NCBI GenBank assembly: GCA_900540235.1
Contig: UQEY01000008.1
Span: 1 to 56,871 of the forward strand
DNA length: 56,871 bases
Direction of reading: 5' to 3'
From: an uncultured Eubacteriales bacterium
Lineage (GTDB): Bacteria; Bacillota; Clostridia; Oscillospirales; Acutalibacteraceae
Within the stretch, counting starts at the first letter, position 1, and each line of letters opens with the position of its first letter. The notes beneath the pieces are model-generated. The model saw nothing but the letters and a program-made list of their open reading frames with translations. It was not told where the DNA came from and ran no database searches. The translations under genes were made by a program, and so were the position numbers. Positions 8,947 to 18,084 of this stretch are shown piece after piece.

Positions 8947-10863
8947 ATGAAAAAATTTTTATCAATCGCATTGTCATTTATTATGGCAATAACAACCTGT
9001 CTTTGCTTTGGCACATTTGCCTTTGCAGGCACTTATTCGAGCGTGGAAGCAATTCAAGCGGCACTTGACCAAAACAAATTTGATTCGTCAAAGCCTATAA
9101 CCGTTACAGTTGCTCCCGGCACATACAATTTGAGTGAACGAATTGTCGTTTATTCAAATACAACATTCAACTGCGACGGTGCAACCTTTATAAAAAAGTA
9201 TAAAGACAGCACACTTATCGCTATCGGTCAAAACCAAAATGCACCTACCGGAAATGATTACTACAAAAACATTACCATTAACGGCGGTACATTTGACGCA
9301 AACAAAACCACCGGCAGTATTTTAAGTTTCGCTCATGCCAGCAATGTATCAATAAGCAATGCAACATTTAAAGACTGTTCAGCTGGTCATCACCTCACTT
9401 TTGCAGGTTGCGACAATATTAATGTAACAGGCTGTACTTTTTCAGGCCATTTTAATGCCAGCGATGATAATATGGAAGCATTGCAGCTTGATATCCTTGA
9501 GCCTGAACACTTCCCTAACTACAAAGATTATCCTAAATCTTACGATGGAACAATGAACACCAACATCAATATCACCGGTAATACATTTACAAATGTAAAC
9601 CGTGGCGTTGGTTGCCACAGCGTATTTTCAGGCAAATATATGAGCGGCATTAACATTTCAAACAACACCTTTACAAATGTTGCCGGCTATGCCGTTTTAG
9701 CTTCGTCTTTTATCAACACAACCATTAATAACAATCTTATTACAGATTGCGGTTCAGGTATTTATTATAAGAGCATAAACCCTAAAAACGGCAGTACAGA
9801 AAGACCTAACACCTACAAATGTAACGGTATGTCATACGCTCCTACAGTTGACGCTTCATCACAAATTTGCAATAACCAAATCAAGGTGGTTGATACGACA
9901 GACGCTACATCTAAGCAAAATCCTTACGGTATCCGTCTTTACGGCGAAGTGCTTGGTTCAAACGAAAGCGTTGCCGTAGCCGGTGATTACAGCGCTCAAA
10001 ACATTAATGTTTCAGGCAACACAATTTCCATTAATCGTGGCGCTATGGGTATTTGGCTTGTAGGCGCTAAAAACAATACGATTTCAAACAACACGGTAAG
10101 CTTTGACAATCCAAACTTTAAAGCAAGCAATAAAACATTTGGCATAAGACTTGAAAATTCATCAAGCAACTCAATCGTTTCAAACACCGTTTCGGTAAAC
10201 AATGTGTCTTATGTTGAAAGTGCGGTTATACTTGATAATTCAAAGTCAAACACACTTTCTTACAACACAATTTCAGGAGCAAAAAAGCACGGCGTTAATA
10301 TTACAAATTCTTCTGCCGTATTAACTTCAAACAAAATTACAAATAACGGAGAAGTCGGACTTTTCTGCTATAACGGCTCGACTGTTACAACAAATAAGAA
10401 CACAATAAATAACAATAAAAAGCACGGAATATTTGTTGTTAACTGCAAAAAAGGCAAATCAAAATTTAAAAACGATACCGTTTCATCAAATAAAATTTAC
10501 GGCATCGCTCTTCAAAATTCAACCGGCATTACAATCAGCGGCGCAAAAGTAAAAAGCAACGGTCAATACGGTATTTATCTTACTCAAAATTCAAAGGCAA
10601 GCATAAGCAAATGCAGTGTTTCATCAAACAAAAAAGAAGGTATTTACACCACACAAAAATCAACTTCAAATATAAATAACTGCACAGTTTCTTCAAATAA
10701 GGGTTGCGGAATTTACTTTACCAACAAAGCAAAAGGTTCGATAAAAAATACCAAAGTTCAGAAAAACGGCAAGCAAGGTATTTACCTTACAAAAAAAGTC
10801 GGCAAAATTACCATTTCCAAAGTAAAATATTCGGCAAACAAGGGCGGTAAAATTAAAAAATAA
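8947..10863 (+). CDS. exported right-handed beta-helix protein (pectate lyase/NosD-like fold)
   Basis: 638 residues with a signal peptide (1-27, ending FAFA). The N-terminal SSVEAIQAALDQNKFDSSK region, then dozens of N-T/N-K/G-I beta-helix rungs, define a parallel beta-helix. From about residue 440 the rungs become nearly regular at about 22-24 residues (SNKKEGIYT, SNKGCGIYF, KNGKQGIYL), and the C-terminus is lysine-rich and lacks an LPxTG motif. The fold is typical of polysaccharide lyases or surface adhesins; I see no decisive catalytic signature. Divergent from the GH28 operon, it probably acts on pectin-like or mucin glycans. AAAAGGAGAAAA precedes the ATG. Confidence 0.8.
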   Translation: MKKFLSIALSFIMAITTCLCFGTFAFAGTYSSVEAIQAALDQNKFDSSKPITVTVAPGTYNLSERIVVYSNTTFNCDGATFIKKYKDSTLIAIGQNQNAPTGNDYYKNITINGGTFDANKTTGSILSFAHASNVSISNATFKDCSAGHHLTFAGCDNINVTGCTFSGHFNASDDNMEALQLDILEPEHFPNYKDYPKSYDGTMNTNINITGNTFTNVNRGVGCHSVFSGKYMSGINISNNTFTNVAGYAVLASSFINTTINNNLITDCGSGIYYKSINPKNGSTERPNTYKCNGMSYAPTVDASSQICNNQIKVVDTTDATSKQNPYGIRLYGEVLGSNESVAVAGDYSAQNINVSGNTISINRGAMGIWLVGAKNNTISNNTVSFDNPNFKASNKTFGIRLENSSSNSIVSNTVSVNNVSYVESAVILDNSKSNTLSYNTISGAKKHGVNITNSSAVLTSNKITNNGEVGLFCYNGSTVTTNKNTINNNKKHGIFVVNCKKGKSKFKNDTVSSNKIYGIALQNSTGITISGAKVKSNGQYGIYLTQNSKASISKCSVSSNKKEGIYTTQKSTSNINNCTVSSNKGCGIYFTNKAKGSIKNTKVQKNGKQGIYLTKKVGKITISKVKYSANKGGKIKK

Positions 10864-10865
10864 AG

Positions 10866-10894
10866 TTGACATTATATGATACCTATTATATAAT
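10866..10894 (+). promoter_or_regulatory. purA promoter
   Basis: Perfect consensus: TTGACA (10866-10871), 17-bp spacer, TATAAT (10889-10894). Confidence 0.85.
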
Positions 10895-10899
10895 AAATC

Positions 10900-10933
10900 A
10901 AGGGCACAGTGAACAAAGCGTCACCGTGCCCTT
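10900..10933 (+). promoter_or_regulatory. hairpin at the 5' end of the purA leader
   Basis: AAGGGCAC-a-GTGA / TCAC-c-GTGCCCTT inverted repeat starting about 6 nt after the -10 box, so it would form at the very 5' end of the purA mRNA. No U run follows on the plus strand, so it is more likely an mRNA-stabilising or regulatory stem than a terminator. Confidence 0.5.
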
Positions 10934-10969
10934 AAAAATTGAGAATAATAATAACAGGAGATTTTTAAA

Positions 10970-12250
10970 ATGGTAAGAGCTATTGTCGGAGCCAACTGGG
11001 GCGACGAAGGAAAAGGCAAAATCACCGATTTATTCGCAGGTCAAAGCGATATCGTCATCCGTTTTCAGGGCGGCGCAAACGCAGGCCACACAATTATTAA
11101 CGAGCACGGAAGATTTGCATTTCATCTTATGCCGTCAGGCGTATGCTATGACCATACAACCTGCATCATCGGCAACGGTGTTGCACTTGATATTAATAAG
11201 TTTTGCAAAGAGCTTGAAGATGTAAAAAAAGCCGGTCTTAACCCTAAGCTTTTGGTAAGCGAAAGAGCGCAGATTCTTATGCCTTATCACATTTTGCTTG
11301 ACGAATATGAGGAAGAAAGACTCGGCAAAAACGCATTCGGCTCAACAAAGAGCGGTATTGCACCTTTCTTCAGTGATAAGTATGCAAAAATCGGTATTCA
11401 GGTTAATGAGCTTTTCGATGATGAAACTCTTAAAGCAAAACTCAAGAATATTTGCGCACTTAAAAATCTTACTATAAAATATGTTTATAACAAGCCGCTT
11501 CTTGACGAGGATGAACTTTTCAAAACCTGTGTTGAGTACAGGGAAAAGATTAAGCCGTATGTTTGCGATACTCACGCTTATCTTCAGCAGGCGCTCAAGG
11601 ACGGCAAAAACATTCTTCTTGAGGGTCAGCTCGGCACTCTTAAAGACCCTGACTTCGGTATTTACCCTATGGTTACATCATCATCTACCCTTGCTGGTTA
11701 CGGTGCTGTCGGCGCAGGTTTACCTCCTCATTCAATCGAAGATATCATAGTTGTTACAAAGGCTTATTCATCAGCAGTAGGTGCAGGCGAATTTGTTTCT
11801 GAAATTCTCGACGAAGACGAAGCTCAGGAGCTTAGAATTCACGGTGGCGACAAGGGCGAATTCGGTGCTACTACCGGCAGACCGAGAAGAGTTGGTTGGT
11901 TTGACTGCGTGGCTACCCGTTACGGCGTTGCCTGCCAGGGTGCTACTCAGGTTGTTATGACCGCTCTTGACTGCCTTTCATACCTTGAAGAAATTAAGAT
12001 TTGCACAGGCTATGAAGTTGACGGCAAAGTTATCAAAGACTTCCCTACAACTCCTACTCTTAAAAAGTGCAAGCCTGTATTCACAACTATGAAGGGTTGG
12101 CACTGCGACATAAGAGGTATCAAGAATTATGAAGACCTCCCGCAGGAAACAAAAGATTATGTAGAATTTATCGAAAAGGAAATCGGATACCCTATCACAA
12201 TGGTATCTAACGGTCCTGAAAGAGAAGCTATTATCTACAGAAATAAATAA
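10970..12250 (+). CDS. purA: adenylosuccinate synthetase
   Basis: Catalyses GTP-dependent IMP + aspartate to adenylosuccinate, the first committed step to AMP. 426 residues with the family P-loop-like GANWGDEGKGK at the N-terminus, GGANAGHT, the FGSTKSGIAPFFSDK segment, and the GATTGRPRRVGW and NGPERE motifs near the C-terminus. Length is normal and the start follows ACAGGAG. It is a single-gene unit with a consensus promoter and its own terminator. Confidence 0.97.
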   Translation: MVRAIVGANWGDEGKGKITDLFAGQSDIVIRFQGGANAGHTIINEHGRFAFHLMPSGVCYDHTTCIIGNGVALDINKFCKELEDVKKAGLNPKLLVSERAQILMPYHILLDEYEEERLGKNAFGSTKSGIAPFFSDKYAKIGIQVNELFDDETLKAKLKNICALKNLTIKYVYNKPLLDEDELFKTCVEYREKIKPYVCDTHAYLQQALKDGKNILLEGQLGTLKDPDFGIYPMVTSSSTLAGYGAVGAGLPPHSIEDIIVVTKAYSSAVGAGEFVSEILDEDEAQELRIHGGDKGEFGATTGRPRRVGWFDCVATRYGVACQGATQVVMTALDCLSYLEEIKICTGYEVDGKVIKDFPTTPTLKKCKPVFTTMKGWHCDIRGIKNYEDLPQETKDYVEFIEKEIGYPITMVSNGPEREAIIYRNK

Positions 12251-12264
12251 AATCACATAGCGTA

Positions 12265-12303
12265 AAAGGGTTCGTTTTGATTACACAAGACGAACCCTTT
12301 TTT
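12265..12303 (+). terminator. purA terminator
   Basis: Hairpin AAAGGGTTCGT / ACGAACCCTTT with a T run just after purA. Confidence 0.88.
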
Positions 12304-12304
12304 A

Positions 12305-12333
12305 TTGATTCGTATATTAATGTGTGCTATAAT
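12305..12333 (+). promoter_or_regulatory. promoter of the secreted 239-residue protein
   Basis: TTGATT (12305-12310), 17-bp spacer, TATAAT (12328-12333), immediately after the purA terminator. Confidence 0.7.
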
Positions 12334-12359
12334 ATAAATAAAAAAACGGAGTGATTCAA

Positions 12360-13079
12360 ATGAAAAAAGTAATAAGTATTTTTTTGGCATTGACAGTTAT
12401 AATTTGTTCGCTTTCTTTAAGCGTTCCTGCCTACGCCGCAAGCAAAAGTATTAAAAGTGTGGTAACTTCATCAAAAACTTGGTGTGATGTAGGCAGAGAA
12501 AACGGCGGAAATACGACCGAGTACAAATTTACCAAAAACAATAAAGTAACAATCATAAATTCCGACCTTGCCCAAACCGTAAAGAAAACCGTAAAATACA
12601 AAATTTCAAAAAACAAAATAACATTTACATACAATATGTATTCATACAAATATAAATCGACAATATCAATGATAGACGGTTCAAATCTTTTAAAAATCAC
12701 CACAACATCAGACGATATTAAATATGTCACCCTGCTTGACAAAGGTTCATTCAAGCAACGCTCAAATACCAAGGTTATGAAAAATTTTGAAGACAGCAGT
12801 TGGAAAGCACCGTCGCTGAAAAAGAAGTTTTCTTCAAGCGAAAATCTGGTTGTAGATCCAGCGGATGGCACAGATATAAATGCATATTTTGACACATCAG
12901 ATGACTATATAGAATTTTACGGTGTAACAAACACTGTCAATACAATAAAACTGCAAAATTATGATTATCAAGATGTATATATAATTGAAAAGACAAACAG
13001 TCCAAATAAGATGAAAGTATTTATCTTCAAAAACGGAAGCAACAAATACACAACTGAAACTTGGACAAAAGTAAAATAA
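12360..13079 (+). CDS. secreted hypothetical protein
   Basis: 239 residues with a signal peptide (about 1-27, ending PAYAA) and a mature part rich in beta-strand and Lys/Ser/Thr. It contains repeats such as KYKISKNKITFTYNMY and a KVTIINSD strand, suggesting a small beta-barrel or lipocalin-like stress or surface protein, but I do not recognise the family. ATG 12360 is preferred to the GTG nine bases upstream because the ACGGAG motif is correctly spaced from it. It has its own promoter and terminator. Confidence 0.7.
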   Translation: MKKVISIFLALTVIICSLSLSVPAYAASKSIKSVVTSSKTWCDVGRENGGNTTEYKFTKNNKVTIINSDLAQTVKKTVKYKISKNKITFTYNMYSYKYKSTISMIDGSNLLKITTTSDDIKYVTLLDKGSFKQRSNTKVMKNFEDSSWKAPSLKKKFSSSENLVVDPADGTDINAYFDTSDDYIEFYGVTNTVNTIKLQNYDYQDVYIIEKTNSPNKMKVFIFKNGSNKYTTETWTKVK

Positions 13080-13115
13080 ATTTTGATATAAAAACATCTG
13101 ACTAAAAACAGTAAA

Positions 13116-13152
13116 CCCCGCACAATCAACCGGTTGTGCGGGGTGTTTTTTA
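13116..13152 (+). terminator. terminator of the secreted-protein gene
   Basis: Ten-bp stem CCCCGCACAA / TTGTGCGGGG followed by TGTTTTTTT. Confidence 0.85.
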
Positions 13153-13189
13153 TATAAATATAATTTGAATAATTAAAATTATCGTAGGG

Positions 13190-13206
13190 GGCGAACAATG
13201 TTCGCC
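13190..13206. repeat. short intergenic palindrome
   Basis: GGCGAACA-A-TGTTCGCC preceded by GTAGGG. A REP-like unit between convergent genes; only one copy is in this window. It may assist termination of the radical SAM operon but has no U tract. Confidence 0.5.
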
Positions 13207-13213
13207 TAAAAGG

Positions 13214-14626
13214 TTATTTGTTTAATTCCGCCCTACCCTCGTCAGTATCACGATAATATTGAGTAAACGGATGGAAGCGCTCCTGCTCCTCCCAAATTTC
13301 CTTTGCTTTTGGTGCCCAAGCCTTTGCATACTCATCACACTTAGCACAAAGTTCTTCTGTGCTTTCGGCTTTAAGAAGATTTGTTGACTTAGCATTTGTT
13401 TTTGCAACAAGCTTACGAAGCGCCTGCGGGTTTTCAAGCATAGGGCACGGACGAAGCATATTGTCGTTAAACGGCTGACCCTTATAATACTCGTGGAAAA
13501 GAGGAGATTTAAGACATTCAAGTATGCTCTTTTCCTTAATATTGCAATCGGAATAGTGAATAAATACGCACGGCTCTGCATCGCCCTCGCTGTTAATATG
13601 GAAATAATTACGACCGCCCGCAATGCAACCGCCGACAAATTCGCCGTCATTTTGGAAATCAACGGTAAAAATAGGCTTGCCTGTTTTGCTGTTACGCTTA
13701 GCACGAATTGTACGATAAACATATTCCCTTTGCGCAGGTGTAAGAAGCAAATCTGTATCTGCATCGGCACCAACCGGCATATAGTGGAAATACCACGCAA
13801 ATTTTGCGCCGTTTTCAATCATAAAATCGTAAAATTCATCACTCGTTACACTGTAGCAGTTTTTAGAAGTATAGCAAACAGAAGTACCGAAAAGGCATTT
13901 GTGCTTTTTAAGAAGCTTCATAGCGGCAAGTGTTTTTTGATATACACCCTCGCCACGCCTGCTGTCGTTAACTTCTTCGCTTCCCTCAACCGAGAGTGCA
14001 AGCGCAAGATTGCCCGCTTTTTTCATATCTTCGCAAAACTTATCGTCAACAAGCGTTGCGTTGGTAAATGCAAGGAAAAGACAGTCTTTATTTTCATTTG
14101 CAACAGTCAAAATATCTTTTTTGCGGATGAGCGGTTCGCCGCCTGTGTACATAAAGAAATGAGTACCGAGCGCCTTGGCTTCGGTAACAATTTTGCGCAT
14201 ATCATCAAGGGTCAAGTTGGAATTATGACCGTATTCAGCCGCCCAGCAACCTTTACATTTTAAATTGCAGGCAGAAGTCGGGTCCATAAGAATAACCCAA
14301 GGAATGTTGCAATGCTCAACCTCACGCCTTTTGCGAATGGTTTTTGTACCGTTCAAACCGAGATCAATGGCAAAAGTAAGCGCAACCGACCTAAAAAGTT
14401 CAGGGTCAATATCTCTAAGTCCGTCAAAAAGATATTTGTGCCAAACATTGCTTTCGTCGCTGATAATTTCAATAGGTTTTGTAAATGTGCTTGCAGGATA
14501 CATTTTTCCCGCTACAGCCTTGCCTATTTTTACAAGCTTGAGCATATTTCTTTGAGGATTTTTATAAACATATTTTAAAAGTTTGTTGCCTACAAGGTGA
14601 AGCGCCTTGTCCTTTATGTTTGCCAT
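13214..14626 (-). CDS. radical SAM/SPASM domain protein
   Basis: 470 residues with the radical SAM cluster CNLKCKGC (Cys120, Cys124, Cys127), a SAM-binding GGEP (YTGGEPLIRKKD), and a C-terminal SPASM-like cysteine set (CIAGG, EPCVFIHYSDC, RPCPML, CAKCDEY) for auxiliary 4Fe-4S clusters. SPASM proteins modify peptides or act as anaerobic maturases, but no precursor peptide is evident here and the N-terminal approximately 100 residues are not a known RiPP recognition element. It is last in the ddl-DUF1934-argS operon, 12 bp after argS. The substrate is unknown. Confidence 0.85.
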   Translation of the reverse strand: MANIKDKALHLVGNKLLKYVYKNPQRNMLKLVKIGKAVAGKMYPASTFTKPIEIISDESNVWHKYLFDGLRDIDPELFRSVALTFAIDLGLNGTKTIRKRREVEHCNIPWVILMDPTSACNLKCKGCWAAEYGHNSNLTLDDMRKIVTEAKALGTHFFMYTGGEPLIRKKDILTVANENKDCLFLAFTNATLVDDKFCEDMKKAGNLALALSVEGSEEVNDSRRGEGVYQKTLAAMKLLKKHKCLFGTSVCYTSKNCYSVTSDEFYDFMIENGAKFAWYFHYMPVGADADTDLLLTPAQREYVYRTIRAKRNSKTGKPIFTVDFQNDGEFVGGCIAGGRNYFHINSEGDAEPCVFIHYSDCNIKEKSILECLKSPLFHEYYKGQPFNDNMLRPCPMLENPQALRKLVAKTNAKSTNLLKAESTEELCAKCDEYAKAWAPKAKEIWEEQERFHPFTQYYRDTDEGRAELNK

Positions 14627-14638
14627 ATGTTACCTCTC

Positions 14639-16330
14639 TTACATAGCATTAGGAGTTGTTATTTTAAGCATAGTTAAAATGTTATGAATCGTATCTTTTA
14701 CTGCTTTGCAAAGGTAAAGTCTTGCCTGCATAAGCGGTTCGTTATCGTCAAGCATAACTCTTTGCGCATTATAAAATTTGTGGAAAAGAGTAGCAAGCTC
14801 AACAACATAATGAGTAATTTTTGCAGGGTCATAAGCCTTTGCCGAAGCTATAATTTCATCAGTTAAAGCTGAAAGGTGGCGAATCAAATCTCTTTCTTCT
14901 TCACTTGAAAGAAGATTGAGTTCTTCATCTGTCGGAGTTCTGAGAGAAATGCCCTGAGCCTCAGCCTTTTTAATAATTGAACAAATTCTTGCGTGAGCAT
15001 ACTGTACATAATAAACAGGGTTTTCGCTCGACTGCTTAGCCGCAAGTTCCAAATCAAAGTCAAAATGAGAATTCGGTTCTCTTAAATTAAAGAAAAATCT
15101 TGCCGCATCAAGCGGAACTTCATCAATAAGAGTGTTGAGAGTGATTGCCTTGCCCGAACGCTTTGAAAGCTTAATTGTTTCGCCGTCACGAACAAGCCTT
15201 ACCATCTGCATAATAACGCAGTCAAGCCTTGAAGCGTCAAGACCGAGAGCGGTTAAAGCGGCTTTCATTCTCGGAACATAGCCGTGGTGGTCAGCGCCCA
15301 AAACATCAATAGCCTTGTCGTAGCCACGGGTAACAAGTTTGTTATAATGATAAGCGATATCAGGCACGATATATGTCGGAAGACCGTTAGCCCTTACAAG
15401 AACTATATCTTTATCGTTGCCAAATTCACTTGCTTTAAACCACAATGCGCCGTCCTGCTCATAAGTTACGCCCTTTTCTTTAAGCGCATCAATAACCTTT
15501 TGAACCGAGCCGTCATTGTGAAGCGTCGATTCTCTAAACCACTTGTCATAAGTAATTCTGTATCTGCCAAGGTCCCTTTCAAGACCTTCAATATTTTTAG
15601 GAAGGGCATAATCTACAAGCGCTTTTCTGCGTTTTTTAGATTCAGCGTTTACAAACTTGTCACCGTATTCCTTAATAAAATTCTCAGCGTGGTCAACAAT
15701 ATCCTGACCGTGGTAAGCGTCCTCCGGAAGCTCAACCGACGCATCAAAATGCTGAAGATACCTTACTTCAAGTGAAGTTGCAAACTTTTCAATCTGGTTG
15801 CCTGCATCGTTAACATAAAACTCACGGTTAACGCTGTATCCTGCCCAGTCAAGCACACTTGCAAGGCAGTCGCCTATTGCGCCGCCCCTTGCGTTGCCGA
15901 TATGCATAGGACCTGTCGGGTTTGCCGAAACAAATTCAACAAGGACCCTCTTGCCCTGACCGAAATCACTCTTGCCGTAGTCACTTGCGCAAGCGAAAAT
16001 ATCTTTTAATACATCTGTATAAAACTTCTGTGAAAGGTAGAAGTTCATAAAGCCGGGACCTGCAATCTCAACTTTTTCAAAAACCGTGCCGTCAAGTTCA
16101 AGGCAATTTGAAATAGCCTCAGCAATCATCCTCGGCGCTTTCTTAAACGCTTTTGCACCTGCAAGCGCAACATTTGTTGAATAGTCGCCGTTTGCCTTGT
16201 TTGCAGGTTTTTCAATATTAAACTGAGGAATATCGCCTTGCGGCAAATCGCCGTTTTCTATCGCCTTGTTAATGGCAGAGGTGATTTTTTCTTTTAACAA
16301 TTCTTCTGTCTGTTTAACTATTTTTGACAT
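14639..16330 (-). CDS. argS: arginyl-tRNA synthetase
   Basis: Class I aminoacyl-tRNA synthetase that charges tRNA-Arg. 563 residues: the N-terminal additional domain, the HIGH-equivalent HIGNARGG after NPTGPM, the KMSKS-equivalent KLSKRSG region, and the C-terminal anticodon-binding domain ending LKITTPNAM. Length is normal. It lies 10 bp after the DUF1934 gene, the same pairing as ywiB-argS in Bacillus subtilis. Confidence 0.97.
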   Translation of the reverse strand: MSKIVKQTEELLKEKITSAINKAIENGDLPQGDIPQFNIEKPANKANGDYSTNVALAGAKAFKKAPRMIAEAISNCLELDGTVFEKVEIAGPGFMNFYLSQKFYTDVLKDIFACASDYGKSDFGQGKRVLVEFVSANPTGPMHIGNARGGAIGDCLASVLDWAGYSVNREFYVNDAGNQIEKFATSLEVRYLQHFDASVELPEDAYHGQDIVDHAENFIKEYGDKFVNAESKKRRKALVDYALPKNIEGLERDLGRYRITYDKWFRESTLHNDGSVQKVIDALKEKGVTYEQDGALWFKASEFGNDKDIVLVRANGLPTYIVPDIAYHYNKLVTRGYDKAIDVLGADHHGYVPRMKAALTALGLDASRLDCVIMQMVRLVRDGETIKLSKRSGKAITLNTLIDEVPLDAARFFFNLREPNSHFDFDLELAAKQSSENPVYYVQYAHARICSIIKKAEAQGISLRTPTDEELNLLSSEEERDLIRHLSALTDEIIASAKAYDPAKITHYVVELATLFHKFYNAQRVMLDDNEPLMQARLYLCKAVKDTIHNILTMLKITTPNAM

Positions 16331-16340
16331 ATCTTTACTC

Positions 16341-16778
16341 CTATTTATTAGGTTGCTTTTTCTTTTTATAACTTAGCTTAACACGGTTTTTAGATGCCAA
16401 AGCACCGTTGATATCAATATCGTAGCTGAAAGTAAACTTGCCGCCGTGTTCATTAGGCTCGTGCTCAATCGAATAGCCCGAAATACCCATAAGTATATCG
16501 CCGAACTGCGTACCGTAATGGCAAAGGTTTCGGCGTGACCGCTCAATAACAAGCCTTGAAGAAGCCGAACCCGAGCGTGTCATCTCGACACACTTTTCAT
16601 CCTTAGCCACAACAACACAAACATCAATCGGCATTTCAGGAGGCTCTTGCTCCTCACGGTATTTGATAACAAATTTATCCTCAAATTCTTCAATCGTGCC
16701 AAGAGTATTGAGCGTAGTTTTGTCAAACTGCTTATCGATATTTTGCATACCGATTATTTCTAAAATTACTTCTTCCAT
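16341..16778 (-). CDS. DUF1934 (YwiB-like) beta-barrel protein
   Basis: 145 residues with the YwiB features: SGSASSRLVIE followed by YGTQFGDI and a GGKFTFSYDIDINGALASKNRVKLSY C-terminal strand pair. YwiB-type proteins are small calycin-like barrels of unknown function, conserved immediately upstream of argS in Firmicutes, as here. It begins four bases after the ddl stop, so translation is probably coupled. Confidence 0.85.
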   Translation of the reverse strand: MEEVILEIIGMQNIDKQFDKTTLNTLGTIEEFEDKFVIKYREEQEPPEMPIDVCVVVAKDEKCVEMTRSGSASSRLVIERSRRNLCHYGTQFGDILMGISGYSIEHEPNEHGGKFTFSYDIDINGALASKNRVKLSYKKKKQPNK

Positions 16779-16781
16779 AAA

Positions 16782-17852
16782 TTAAAACTTTCCGCCTCGT
16801 GAAAGCGCACATTCAATAAGCCTGTCAATAAGTTCTTTATAAGGTACGCCTGCTGCTTCAAAAAGTTTTGGATACATACTTATCGGAGTTTGACCCGGAA
16901 TAGTATTAATCTCGTTAAGAAGCACTTCACCGTTATCGTTTCTTACAAAAAAGTCAACTCGTGACATACCTTCACAGCCAAGCGCTTTATACGCTTTTAC
17001 TGCCTGAACTCTTACTTCATTTCTCTTTTCCTCGCTCAAATCGGCAGGAATATGAAGTTCTGAAGCAGGGTTGTTATACTTAGCGTCAAAATCGTAAAAT
17101 TCAGCCGCAGCTTTAATCTCACCGACTTCGGCAGGAATAGGCTCTTCATTGCCGAGAACCGCACACTCAACCTCGTGACCGTCAATAAATTCTTCAAGAA
17201 CTACTTTTTTATCCTCGGCAAAAGCCTTATTCATACCGTTAATAAGTTCTTCAACACTGTTAACCTTTGAAATACCGACTGAAGAACCTGCATTTGCAGG
17301 CTTAACAAAAATAGGAAAACCAAGCTTACCGACAGCCTCATCAAGGCACTGCTGACGGTTTTTGTTAAACTCATACTGAGTAAATGCGCACCACTTAGCC
17401 TGAGCAATACCGAATGCATCGGCAACGGCATTTGCTACGGCTTTATCCATACATACGCCTGAGCTTGTGGCATCGCAGCCTACATACGGAATTTGAGCAA
17501 GCTGCAAAAGTCCCTGAACAGTACCGTCCTCACCGTTTTTGCCGTGAAGAACCGGAAATACGCAGTCAAGCCTGATAGTTTCACCCTTTGAAGTCACAAT
17601 ACCGTGAATTGATGCATCAGGTGAAATGTAAGCCGAAACAAGACTTCTCGACTTAGTCCATTCATCATTTGGCAAAAGGTTGATATCGTCGTTAAAGATA
17701 TACCATCTGCCGTCTTTTGTTATACCGAGCAAAATAACATTATATTTGTTAAAATCAATATTTGAAATAATACCTTTAGCTGAAATACAGCTGATATCGT
17801 GTTCCGACGAAACACCGCCGAACATAATTGCAAGTGTCAATTTTTTATCCAT
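16782..17852 (-). CDS. ddl: D-alanine--D-alanine ligase
   Basis: ATP-grasp enzyme making D-Ala-D-Ala for peptidoglycan precursors. 356 residues from ATG 17852, chosen for its AGAGG site; an upstream in-frame start would add an unlikely Ile-rich extension. Motifs are FGGVSSEHDIS near the N-terminus, VKPANAGSSVGIS, EEFIDGHEVECAVLGN, the omega-loop FYDFDAKY and LNEINTIPGQTPIS. The omega loop is of the D-Ala-D-Ala type, not VanA-like. First gene of the operon with DUF1934, argS and the radical SAM protein. Confidence 0.95.
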   Translation of the reverse strand: MDKKLTLAIMFGGVSSEHDISCISAKGIISNIDFNKYNVILLGITKDGRWYIFNDDINLLPNDEWTKSRSLVSAYISPDASIHGIVTSKGETIRLDCVFPVLHGKNGEDGTVQGLLQLAQIPYVGCDATSSGVCMDKAVANAVADAFGIAQAKWCAFTQYEFNKNRQQCLDEAVGKLGFPIFVKPANAGSSVGISKVNSVEELINGMNKAFAEDKKVVLEEFIDGHEVECAVLGNEEPIPAEVGEIKAAAEFYDFDAKYNNPASELHIPADLSEEKRNEVRVQAVKAYKALGCEGMSRVDFFVRNDNGEVLLNEINTIPGQTPISMYPKLFEAAGVPYKELIDRLIECALSRGGKF

Positions 17853-17886
17853 TATAATTGCCTCTAATCTAATATATATTCGTATT

Positions 17887-17915
17887 ATTTTAACATAATA
17901 ATTAATAATAATCAA
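17887..17915 (-). promoter_or_regulatory. promoter of the ddl operon
   Basis: Minus strand TTGATT (17915-17910), 17-bp spacer, TAAAAT (17892-17887), about 35 bp upstream of the ddl start. Confidence 0.6.
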
Positions 17916-18009
17916 TATTACATATATGGTTATTTGTACACAAATAGAAGTTTTTATATTAATAAATTTTATATATATTATAACATTTTAATTAAGATTA
18001 AAAAATGTC

Positions 18010-18038
18010 GTGACATTGCGCACCTTTAATGTTATAAT
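18010..18038 (+). promoter_or_regulatory. promoter of the pseudo-sortase operon
   Basis: GTGACA (18010-18015), 17-bp spacer, TATAAT (18033-18038), followed by a leader of about 40 nt and TCAGGAG. Confidence 0.65.
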
Positions 18039-18084
18039 AAGCTGATTAATCAGATATATAATATTTCAAAATCAGGAGAACGAT

